From Thermoleophilia bacterium (GTDB lineage Bacteria > Actinomycetota > Thermoleophilia > Gaiellales > JAICJC01), in assembly GCA_025928435.1 (NCBI GenBank), contig JAICJM010000168.1, forward strand, positions 1-9,211: 9,211 bases of DNA. Reading direction: 5' to 3'. The position numbers and the translations under genes are program-made. The notes under the pieces were generated by a model, which made no database searches, was not told the origin of the DNA, and saw nothing but the letters and a program-made list of their open reading frames with translations. Positions 1 to 5,891 of this stretch are shown one piece after another. The stretch's first letter is position 1. Each line of letters starts with the position of its first letter.

Positions 1-47
1 CGGCTCCCCGGTGCCCAATCCGCAGCATCGGCGCGGACGCTAGCACG

Positions 48-53
48 TAGACT
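48..53 (+). promoter_or_regulatory. Possible -10 element of the tRNA-Lys promoter
   Basis: TAGACT lies 12 bases upstream of the tRNA 5' end and fits the housekeeping -10 pattern TANNNT. No convincing -35 hexamer is seen 16-18 bases upstream, so this rests on position and one hexamer only. Confidence 0.25.
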
Positions 54-65
54 TGGCGCCCCTCG

Positions 66-138
66 GGGCCGTTAGCTCAGCTGGTAGAGCAGGGGACTTT
101 TAATCCCAAGGTCGCAGGTTCGATCCCTGCACGGCCCA
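66..138 (+). tRNA. tRNA-Lys (anticodon TTT)
   Basis: A complete 73-base cloverleaf can be folded by eye. The acceptor stem GGGCCGT/ACGGCCC (66-72 with 131-137) is perfect. The D stem is GCTC/GAGC (75-78 with 87-90). The anticodon stem is 92-96 with 104-108, with one G-A mismatch at its outermost pair. The seven-base loop CTTTTAA puts TTT at 99-101, which reads lysine AAA/AAG codons. The variable loop is AGGTC. The T stem GCAGG/CCTGC encloses TTCGATC. The discriminator base is A138. The next bases are CT, so the 3' CCA is not encoded and must be added after transcription. The gene stands alone, with a protein-coding operon starting about 110 bases downstream. Confidence 0.97.
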
Positions 139-164
139 CTGAACCGAGCGGATCTCACTCGCCC

Positions 165-180
165 CGGCCGCCGGCCGTTT
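165..180 (+). terminator. GC-rich hairpin after tRNA-Lys, possible terminator
   Basis: CGGCC (165-169) pairs with GGCCG (173-177) around a three-base loop and is followed by only three T residues. It sits 27 bases after the tRNA and could end its transcript. The three T residues belong to the GTTT of the stress-type promoter that follows, and 15 of the 17 bases at 164-180 are identical to 1712-1728 ahead of the second operon. It may therefore be part of a promoter-associated element rather than a terminator. Confidence 0.35.
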
Positions 181-202
181 CGGACGTCACGACCCCGGGT
201 AC
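177..202 (+). promoter_or_regulatory. SigB/SigF-type (general stress) promoter, GTTT-N16-GGGTAC
   Basis: GTTT at 177-180 and GGGTAC at 197-202 are separated by 16 bases. The pattern GTTT-N14-17-GGGTA(T/C) is established for SigB-family stress sigma factors of Bacillus, Streptomyces and Mycobacterium (SigF). Transcription would begin near 209-212, leaving a leader of about 40 bases before the ATG at 249. The same motif with the same spacer recurs at 1725-1750, which makes chance less likely. It probably drives the DUF3618-BrkB-small membrane protein operon. The identity of the sigma factor is inferred. Confidence 0.65.
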
Positions 203-248
203 CCGACCGCCCATCACGGCAGTTGGGACGGCGCGGAGAGGACATCAC

Positions 249-434
249 ATGGCGAAGGACATGACCGAGGCCCGGCGCGAGGCGGAAGCCGCCCGCGAGC
301 GGGTGGCCGAGACGGCCGAGGCGCTCGTCTACAAGCTGAACGCCCCGAAGCGGCTCAAGGAGCGCGTCGCGACGAAGGTGCGCACCGCCAAGGAGCAGGC
401 GACGACGCGTATCGGGAACTCCGGCGGCACGTGA
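249..434 (+). CDS. Small DUF3618-like helical protein
   Basis: This 61-residue protein is highly charged and almost wholly helix-forming. Residues 6-30 follow the DUF3618 pattern: charged heptad-like repeats rich in Ala, Arg and Glu, then an ETAEALVYKLN segment (20-30) like the family's 'tvdaLa.Kl' signature. A basic tail rich in Lys and Arg follows. There is no membrane helix, although many DUF3618 proteins carry one. The start is well supported by GGAGAGGA at 235-242, six bases before the ATG. The stop codon is directly adjacent to the ATG of the BrkB gene, so the two are probably translationally coupled. DUF3618 proteins have no established biochemical role and often accompany membrane or envelope stress genes. 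The family call rests on remembered motif resemblance. Confidence 0.7.
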   Translation: MAKDMTEARREAEAARERVAETAEALVYKLNAPKRLKERVATKVRTAKEQATTRIGNSGGT

Positions 435-1454
435 ATGCGACGCACCGCCCACGACACTGATCCGGCAACCGCCGAGCGCGCGGACACCGCCCCCGATCCC
501 GGCGACCGCCTGACGCCGCAGCCCGAGCTGCGCGAGCCCCGGCTCGCCGATCCCGGCCTCTCCGATCTCTCCAAGCGCGACTACTTCGCGGTCATCGTCC
601 GCGGCGTCAAGTCGGCGCTGAACGACAACGTCACCAACCTCGCCTCGGCGGTGGCCTACAACGCGTTCCTCGCCATCCCGTCGGCGCTGCTCGTCGCGCT
701 CGGCGGGTTCAGCCTGCTGGCGGGGCCGAGCGCGGTGCAGTCGATCATGGACCATCTCTCGTCGGTGATGCCGAAGAGCGCCGTCTCGCTGCTCGGGTCC
801 AGCCTCACCCGCACGACGCAGGCCCACAACGGCGGCATCGCCATGATCGCGATCGGGCTCGTGCTGGCGCTGTGGTCGCTCTCGGGCGCGATGCAGACCG
901 TGATGTGGGCGACGAACATGGCCTACGAGCGCGACGAGACGCGCAACTTCGCCAAGAAGCGCCTGATCGCCCTGGCGATGATCATCGCGAGCGTCGTCGC
1001 GTTCGCGCTCGTGTTCTGCCTGCTGGTGCTCGGCCCCCAGATGACCGGCTGGATCGGCTCGGCGGTCGGGAACACCACCGTCGTCACGTGGGCGTGGTGG
1101 ATCGGTCAGTGGCCGATCCTTCTCGTAGGGCTCATGACGACCTTCGCGATCGTGCTCTTCCTGGCGCCCAACGTCTCGCAGCCGAAGTGGCAGTTCATCT
1201 CGCCGGGCGCGCTGTTCGCGGTCGTCGTGTGGCTGATCGCGTCGGGGCTCTTCGCCCTGTACACGAGCCAGTTCGCGTCATACAACAAGACCTGGGGCAG
1301 CCTGTCGGCGGTGATCGTGATGCTGACGTGGCTGTGGCTCTCGGCGCTCGCGCTCCTGCTGGGTGCCGAGATCAACGCCGAGGCCGAGCGCAGCCGCGAG
1401 CTGCGCCGTGGCGAGCCGGCGAGCGAGCGGATCCAGGCGCCGGCCCGTGACTGA
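435..1454 (+). CDS. YihY/BrkB-family inner-membrane protein
   Basis: This 339-residue membrane protein is of the usual size for the BrkB/YihY (formerly 'ribonuclease BN') family. After a hydrophilic, Pro/Asp-rich N-terminus (1-45) come the typical N-terminal motif with SAVAYNAFLAIPSALL (71-86) and about six transmembrane segments, near 79-97, 132-157, 177-199, 226-246, 255-277 and 288-312. The C-terminal signature YNKTWGSLSAVIVMLTWLWL (283-302), followed by LLLGAEINAE, is diagnostic. The tail is hydrophilic and basic. The ATG directly follows the stop codon of the DUF3618 gene. No strong Shine-Dalgarno sequence is visible beyond that region, so coupled translation is likely. The function of the family is unsettled: it is not an RNase, and roles in envelope integrity or transport have been proposed. 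It should share the stress-type promoter at 177-202. Confidence 0.93.
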   Translation: MRRTAHDTDPATAERADTAPDPGDRLTPQPELREPRLADPGLSDLSKRDYFAVIVRGVKSALNDNVTNLASAVAYNAFLAIPSALLVALGGFSLLAGPSAVQSIMDHLSSVMPKSAVSLLGSSLTRTTQAHNGGIAMIAIGLVLALWSLSGAMQTVMWATNMAYERDETRNFAKKRLIALAMIIASVVAFALVFCLLVLGPQMTGWIGSAVGNTTVVTWAWWIGQWPILLVGLMTTFAIVLFLAPNVSQPKWQFISPGALFAVVVWLIASGLFALYTSQFASYNKTWGSLSAVIVMLTWLWLSALALLLGAEINAEAERSRELRRGEPASERIQAPARD

Positions 1455-1455
1455 C

Positions 1456-1710
1456 ATGCGCGACGACGACCCCGCCGGCCGCGACCTCGACGCCCCCGCC
1501 GTCCCGTTCCTCGACCGGCGCTCGCGGCCGCGCCCCTATTTCGAGTCGGCGTTCGTCCGGGTGATCGCCACCTGCGGGATCGTCGGGATCTGCGTCGCAA
1601 TCGCGGCGATCCTGGGGACGCAGGACGTCGCGGCCTGGATCATCGGCCTCGTGATCTCCGTGGCGAGCGTCGTGCTCGCCGCGGTGCTCTGGTCGTCCCG
1701 CACGCTCTGA
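1456..1710 (+). CDS. Small two-helix membrane protein, function unknown
   Basis: This 84-residue protein has an acidic, proline-containing N-terminus (1-20), a basic patch RRSRPRPYF (21-29) and two hydrophobic segments near 32-54 and 58-79, ending in SSRTL. The basic patch before the first helix predicts a cytoplasmic N-terminus. The ATG at 1456 lies two bases after the BrkB stop codon. An in-frame GTG at 1447 overlaps the BrkB tail and would add three residues (VTD); neither start has a clear Shine-Dalgarno sequence. As third gene of the operon it probably acts at the same membrane as BrkB, but I do not recognise a named family. A hairpin overlapping its stop codon probably closes the operon. 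Confidence 0.75.
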   Translation: MRDDDPAGRDLDAPAVPFLDRRSRPRPYFESAFVRVIATCGIVGICVAIAAILGTQDVAAWIIGLVISVASVVLAAVLWSSRTL

Positions 1711-1730
1711 ACGGGCCGCCGCCCGTTTGT
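1710..1730 (+). terminator. Hairpin at the end of the BrkB operon, likely terminator
   Basis: AACGGGC (1710-1716) pairs with GCCCGTT (1721-1727) around the loop CGCC, giving seven base pairs followed by TTGT. The stem begins on the last base of the stop codon at 1708-1710. The position suits a terminator for the upstream operon, but the T tract is short. The descending arm runs into the GTTT of the next promoter, so terminator and promoter are interleaved. Confidence 0.5.
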
Positions 1731-1750
1731 CGCCCCGAACGCCCGGGTAC
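1725..1750 (+). promoter_or_regulatory. SigB/SigF-type (general stress) promoter, GTTT-N16-GGGTAC
   Basis: GTTT at 1725-1728 and GGGTAC at 1745-1750 are separated by exactly 16 bases, identical in motif and spacing to the element at 177-202. Transcription would start near 1757-1760, leaving a leader of about 45 bases before the GTG at 1805. No comparably good housekeeping -35/-10 pair is visible between the two operons. This is the natural promoter for the five-gene oxidative operon and places it under a general-stress sigma factor by inference. Confidence 0.68.
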
Positions 1751-1804
1751 GAGCGGTCTGGCGGGTGGATGCACTGCAACTGCGAACCAAGAGGGTGATT
1801 CCGC

Positions 1805-3592
1805 GTGTCCCAGAACGTCGCCGATTTTCTGCTCCAGCGCCTCCGCGAATGGGGCATCACGCGCATCTACGGCTATCCGGGCGACGGCATCAACGCGATC
1901 ATGGGCGCGTTCCGGCGGGCGGAGAACGAGCCCGAGCTGATCCAGGTCCGCCACGAGGAGATGGCCGCCTTCATGGCGTGCGCCCACGCCAAGTTCACGG
2001 GGGACGTCGGCGTGTGCATCGCCACCTCGGGCCCGGGCGCGATCCACCTCCTGAACGGGCTCTACGACGCCAAGCTCGACCACCAGCCGGTGGTCGCGAT
2101 CGTCGGCCAGCAGGCGCGCTCCGCGCTCGGCGGCAGCTACCAGCAGGAGGTCGACCTGACCACGCTGTTCAAGGACGTCGCCCACGAGTTCGTGGAGATG
2201 GCGACCGAACCCGTCCAGATGCGGCACCTGGTCGACCGGGCCGTACGGATCGCCCGCGACCAGCGCACCGTCACCTGCATCATCGTGCCGAACGACCTCG
2301 CGTCGGAGGAGGCGGTCGAGACGCCCCCGCACGCGCACGGCACGGTGCACTCGTCCGTCGGCTACACGCCGCCCGTCGTGGTCCCGTCCGAGCCCGAGCT
2401 GCACCGGGCCGCGGCGATCCTGAACGAGGGCGAGCGAGTGGCGATGCTCGTCGGCGCTGGCGCCATCCACGCCTCCGAGGAGGTGCTCGCGGTCGCCGAC
2501 ATCCTCGGCGCCGGGATCGCCAAGGCACTGCTCGGCAAGACCGCGATCCCCGACGACCTGCCGTACGTGACCGGCTCCATCGGGTTGCTCGGGACCGAGC
2601 CGAGCTGGGACATGATGATGGGCTGCGACACGCTGCTCATGGTCGGGTCGAGCTTCCCGTACTCCGAGTTCCTGCCCGAGGAGGGCAAGGCCCGCGGCGT
2701 GCAGATCGACCTCGACGGGCGCATGATCGGGATCCGCTACCCGATGGAGGCCCACCTCGTCGGCGACGCGGGCGCGACCCTCGCGGCGCTCCGGCCCCTG
2801 CTCCAGCGCAAGACCGACCGAGCCTGGCGCGAGGAGATCGAGGAGCACGTCGCGTCCTGGTGGCGGCTGATGGAGGAGCGCGCCATGGAGAGCGCCGACC
2901 CGATCAACCCCCAGCGCGTGTTCTACGAGCTGTCGTCCCGCCTGCCCGATGGCGCCATCCTGGCGTCGGACTCCGGCTCGGCCGCCAACTGGTACGCCCG
3001 CGACCTGCGGGTGCGCACGGGCATGATGGGCTCGCTCAGCGGCAACCTGGCGACGATGGGCGCCGGCGTGCCGTACGCGATCGCGGCCAAGTTCGCGTAT
3101 CCGGACCGGCCGGTGATCGCGCTGGTCGGCGACGGCGCGTTCCAGATGAACGGCATGAACGAGATGCTGACCGTCGCCCGCTACCGGCACCGCTGGCCCG
3201 ACCAGCGGCTGATCTTCCTCGTGCTCCACAACAACGACCTGAACCAGGTCACATGGGAGCAGCGGGTCATGGAGGGCGATCCCAAGTTCGAGGTCTCGCA
3301 GGATCTGCCGGAGTTCGACTACGCCGGGTACGCGGGGTTGGCCGGGCTGCACGGGATCCGTGTCGACGACCCCGACAAGGTCGGCGCGGCATGGGAAGAG
3401 GCGCTGGCCGCCGACCGGCCCGTGGTGCTCGACGTTCGCACCGACCCCGAGGTGCCGCCGCTGCCGCCGCACATCACCTTCCAGCAGGCGGTGAACTTCG
3501 CCGAGGCGGTGATCCACGGTGATCCCCACCGCGGGCGCATGATCGCGCAGTCGCTGCGCCAGAAGGCGCACGGGCTCGTCCCCGGCCGCTGA
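1805..3592 (+). CDS. ThDP-dependent 2-keto-acid enzyme (pyruvate oxidase / acetolactate synthase-like)
   Basis: This 595-residue protein has the three-domain layout of the ThDP superfamily. The N-terminal PYR domain (about 1-175) carries YGYPGDGIN (22-30), the catalytic Glu in VRHEE (E51), and ATSGPGAIHLLNGLYDAKLD (73-92). The central domain (about 195-335) contains VGAGA. The C-terminal PP domain carries the ThDP/Mg motif from GDG (442-444) to NN (476-477); this spacing is several residues longer than usual because of an RYRHRWPDQ insertion. The basic C-terminal tail (572-595) is reminiscent of membrane-association tails in pyruvate oxidases, but this is weak. The GTG start is supported by AGAGGG at 1790-1795, nine bases upstream. 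Relatives decarboxylate or oxidise 2-keto acids. No feature here fixes the substrate or separates oxidase from carboligase. The stop overlaps the next start (TGATG), so it is first in a coupled operon. Confidence 0.93.
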   Translation: MSQNVADFLLQRLREWGITRIYGYPGDGINAIMGAFRRAENEPELIQVRHEEMAAFMACAHAKFTGDVGVCIATSGPGAIHLLNGLYDAKLDHQPVVAIVGQQARSALGGSYQQEVDLTTLFKDVAHEFVEMATEPVQMRHLVDRAVRIARDQRTVTCIIVPNDLASEEAVETPPHAHGTVHSSVGYTPPVVVPSEPELHRAAAILNEGERVAMLVGAGAIHASEEVLAVADILGAGIAKALLGKTAIPDDLPYVTGSIGLLGTEPSWDMMMGCDTLLMVGSSFPYSEFLPEEGKARGVQIDLDGRMIGIRYPMEAHLVGDAGATLAALRPLLQRKTDRAWREEIEEHVASWWRLMEERAMESADPINPQRVFYELSSRLPDGAILASDSGSAANWYARDLRVRTGMMGSLSGNLATMGAGVPYAIAAKFAYPDRPVIALVGDGAFQMNGMNEMLTVARYRHRWPDQRLIFLVLHNNDLNQVTWEQRVMEGDPKFEVSQDLPEFDYAGYAGLAGLHGIRVDDPDKVGAAWEEALAADRPVVLDVRTDPEVPPLPPHITFQQAVNFAEAVIHGDPHRGRMIAQSLRQKAHGLVPGR

Positions 3593-4728
3593 TGGCGTCG
3601 ACGCAGGTTCGGCGCGCGCGCCCGCGCGGTGCGGGCGCGCCCGAGGTCGCGATCGAGGGGATCGACGTCGCCGCCTACACGCTGCCGACGGACGCGCCCG
3701 AGTCCGACGGCACCGCCGAGTGGGACGCGACGACGATGGTGCTCGTCGAGGCCCGTGCCGGTGGCCAGACCGGCCTGGGCTACACCTATGGCGACGTGTC
3801 CTCGGGCACGGTGATCGACTCCGTCCTGCGCGACGTCGTCTCGGGTCGCGACGCCATGGCGGTCGCCGCAGCCTGGGAGGCGATGGGACGGGCCTGCCGC
3901 AACCTGGGCCGCCCGGGGGTCGCGTCGATGGCGATCTCCGCCGTCGACAACGCACTCTGGGATCTCAAGGCCCGGCTGCTGGGGCTGCCGCTCGCCACGG
4001 TGCTCGACGCGAGCCGGCCGGCCGTGCCGGTGTACGGGAGCGGCGGCTTCACCTCCTACACCGACGGGCGCCTGGCCGAGCAGCTCGGCGGCTGGGCGGC
4101 GACGGGCATCCCGCGCGTGAAGATGAAGGTCGGCCGTGACCCCGCGCATGACCTCGGGCGCGTGCAGGTCGCGCGCGACGCGATCGGGCCGGACGTGGAG
4201 CTCTACGTCGACGCCAACGGCGCGCTCTCGCGCAAGGAGGCGCTCGGGTTCGCCGTGCGCGTCGCCGAGCAGGGCGTCAGCTGGTTCGAGGAGCCGGTGT
4301 CCTCCGATGATCTGGAGGGCCTGCGGCTCGTGCGCGACCGCGCGCCCGCGGGGATGGACGTCGCCGCCGGCGAGTACGGCTACATGCTGCCGTACTTCGA
4401 GGCGATGCTCGCCGCCGGCGCCGTCGACTGCCTCCAGGCGGACGTGACCCGATGCGAGGGGATCACGGGCTTCCTGCGGGTCGGGGCGCTCTGCCAGGCG
4501 CGCTCGCTCGAGCTCTCCGCCCATTGCGGGCCGGCGATCCACCTGCATCCCTGCTGCGCCGTCCCGGCGCTGCGTCACCTGGAGTACTTCCACGACCACG
4601 TCCGCTTCGAGGGGCGCATGTTCGACGGCGTCCCCGAGCCGCTCGACGGCGCGCTTCACCCCGACCTGTCCCGCCCCGGCAACGGCCTCGAGCTGCGTCG
4701 CGCCGACGCCGAGTGCTACCGCCAGTAA
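3592..4728 (+). CDS. Mandelate-racemase-group enolase-superfamily enzyme (racemase or sugar-acid dehydratase)
   Basis: The 378 residues form the capping domain (about 18-145) and the barrel. All active-site residues of mandelate racemase can be placed. These are the KxK pair K177/K179, metal ligands D207 (VDANG), E233 or E234 (FEEP) and E261 (AGEYGY), the Asp-His dyad D284 (LQADVTR) and H311 (SAHCGP), and E331. The spacings E261-D284 (23), D284-H311 (27) and H311-E331 (20) equal those between E247, D270, H297 and E317 of mandelate racemase as I recall that numbering. It should therefore abstract the alpha proton of a 2-hydroxy acid, leading to racemisation or to dehydration to a 2-keto-3-deoxy acid. 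The substrate is unknown. The ATG overlaps the previous stop by one base, so expression is tied to the ThDP enzyme. Confidence 0.92.
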   Translation: MASTQVRRARPRGAGAPEVAIEGIDVAAYTLPTDAPESDGTAEWDATTMVLVEARAGGQTGLGYTYGDVSSGTVIDSVLRDVVSGRDAMAVAAAWEAMGRACRNLGRPGVASMAISAVDNALWDLKARLLGLPLATVLDASRPAVPVYGSGGFTSYTDGRLAEQLGGWAATGIPRVKMKVGRDPAHDLGRVQVARDAIGPDVELYVDANGALSRKEALGFAVRVAEQGVSWFEEPVSSDDLEGLRLVRDRAPAGMDVAAGEYGYMLPYFEAMLAAGAVDCLQADVTRCEGITGFLRVGALCQARSLELSAHCGPAIHLHPCCAVPALRHLEYFHDHVRFEGRMFDGVPEPLDGALHPDLSRPGNGLELRRADAECYRQ

Positions 4729-4738
4729 GGAGGAGCCC

Positions 4739-5155
4739 ATGTCCATCCTCGGAAACCTGCGCGCCGGCCGCATGCAGAAGACGCTCGCCCTGGCCGCGGC
4801 GCTCAGCGCCCCGCCGATGGCGTTCGAGATCTACCTCGAGCACTACAAGGCCTCGTTCGGCGACAAGTGGATGTGGACGCCGATCGTGCTCACCCCCCCG
4901 CTCACGGCGGCAGGCGTGGCCGCCGTGTTCTCGGAGCGGGCCGCGCGCACCGTGCTGCCGGCCGTGTCCGCGCTCTACGCCGCCGACGGGCTCGTGGGCG
5001 TCGTCACCCACCTGCGCGGCGTGCACCGCAAGCCGGGCGGCCTGCGCAACGCCACCTACAACCTGGTCATGGGCCCGCCCCTGCTCGCGCCGGGCGCGCT
5101 GCTCCTGATCGGCGGTTTCGGGATGCTGGCGCCCCTGATGGCACGCGAGCGCTGA
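4739..5155 (+). CDS. Four-helix membrane protein of the oxidative operon
   Basis: This 138-residue protein has four predicted membrane segments: about 14-33, 46-64, 71-91 and 108-133. It has short loops, a basic N-terminus and a charged C-terminus. Histidines H35, H91 and H96 lie at helix ends; H35 follows the first segment and H91/H96 follow the third. The start is very well supported by AAGGAGG at 4727-4733, overlapping the previous stop codon, five bases before the ATG. This is the strongest ribosome binding site in the operon. I do not recognise a named family. Its place just before the gluconate-dehydrogenase-like subunits suggests a membrane anchor or electron-transfer partner for that dehydrogenase, in place of the usual cytochrome c subunit. 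That role is inference. Confidence 0.8.
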   Translation: MSILGNLRAGRMQKTLALAAALSAPPMAFEIYLEHYKASFGDKWMWTPIVLTPPLTAAGVAAVFSERAARTVLPAVSALYAADGLVGVVTHLRGVHRKPGGLRNATYNLVMGPPLLAPGALLLIGGFGMLAPLMARER

Positions 5156-5159
5156 TCCG

Positions 5160-5891
5160 ATGGCGCACGACTTCACGAAGGCCAACCATCTCCCGAAGGT
5201 GCGGGGCAAGCAGGACGACGCCGACCCGTACGAGCTGCCCCGGCAGCGGCGTGGGACGACCCCCCAGATGCACGGCCGCTACCCCGACTACGACGTGCTC
5301 GAAGAGGCCGGCACCTGGGACGAGCCCACGCGCGCCGTCGTCCTGGCCCGCGTCGACGACGTGCCCGGGCGGGAGTTCTTCACGGATGCGGAGGCCACGA
5401 CGCTGCGCGCCTTCTGCGACGACCTGCTGGCGCAGGACTCCGACCCACGGATCCCCGTGCTCGCGTTCGTCGACGCGAAGCACGCCGCCGGCAAGACGGA
5501 GGGGTACCGCTACGCCGACATGCCGCCCGACGGCGAGACGTGGCGGCTCGTCGCCCGCGGCCTCGACGAGGCGGCCGGCGGCCGAGCCTGTGCGTACGCC
5601 GAGACGGACTCCGAGGCCCGCGAGCGGATCCTGGACGCGTTCTCCTCTGGCGACCTCGAGGGCGGCGTCTGGGCCGAGCTCGACGTCTCGCGGGCGTGGA
5701 GCGTCGTCACGCGCGATGCCCTGGCCGCGTTCTACGCGCACCCGTGGGCCTGGAACGAGATCGGCTTCGGCGGCCCCGCCTATCCCCGCGGCTACGCGCG
5801 CATGGGCATCGGGCTGAGCGAGGCATGGGAGGGGGCGGAGGCCATCGACCCCGACCCGGTGCCGGACGTGAAGCGAAAGGGGTTCGAGTGA
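5160..5891 (+). CDS. Gluconate 2-dehydrogenase subunit 3 family protein
   Basis: This 243-residue protein resembles the gluconate 2-dehydrogenase subunit 3 family (gamma subunit). The core runs from FFTDAEATTLRAFCDDLL (73-90) to the C-terminal signature HPWAWNEIGFGGPAYPRGY (194-212). In characterised enzymes this subunit partners the FAD-binding GMC subunit, supports its maturation and carries the Tat signal that exports the complex. Here the N-terminus is hydrophilic, with no twin-arginine plus hydrophobic stretch, so export is not expected. It has a longer N-terminal arm (1-70) than many short homologues. The ATG lies four bases after the previous stop with only a weak Shine-Dalgarno sequence, suggesting coupling. 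Its stop overlaps the GMC start (GTGA), as expected for two subunits made in fixed ratio. Confidence 0.9.
   Translation: MAHDFTKANHLPKVRGKQDDADPYELPRQRRGTTPQMHGRYPDYDVLEEAGTWDEPTRAVVLARVDDVPGREFFTDAEATTLRAFCDDLLAQDSDPRIPVLAFVDAKHAAGKTEGYRYADMPPDGETWRLVARGLDEAAGGRACAYAETDSEARERILDAFSSGDLEGGVWAELDVSRAWSVVTRDALAAFYAHPWAWNEIGFGGPAYPRGYARMGIGLSEAWEGAEAIDPDPVPDVKRKGFE

Noticed and set aside
197..204. The palindrome GGGTACCC as an operator
   Set aside because: It is explained by the -10 element GGGTAC followed by CC. The second copy at 1745-1750 is not palindromic, so the symmetry is probably incidental.
72..827. A minus-strand open frame of 251 codons ending in CDLGIKSPLLYQLS
   Set aside because: Its last residues are the reverse complement of the tRNA-Lys gene, a well-known source of false proteins. 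The rest is antisense to the DUF3618 and BrkB genes and has Arg/Gly-rich shadow composition.
1765..3522. A plus-strand frame of 585 codons overlapping the ThDP gene in another frame
   Set aside because: It is Arg/Pro/Ala-rich shadow sequence with no motif; the frame starting at 1805 encodes the clear enzyme.
1640..3955. A minus-strand open frame of 771 codons opposite the ThDP enzyme
   Set aside because: Long antisense frames are expected in very GC-rich coding DNA. The translation is low-complexity Arg/Asp/His/Val-rich with no domain, and the plus-strand gene has all catalytic motifs.
4452..5108. Plus-strand frame overlapping the end of the enolase-family gene and the membrane protein
   Set aside because: The translation is Arg/Pro/Ser-rich and bridges two real genes that have their own starts and stops.
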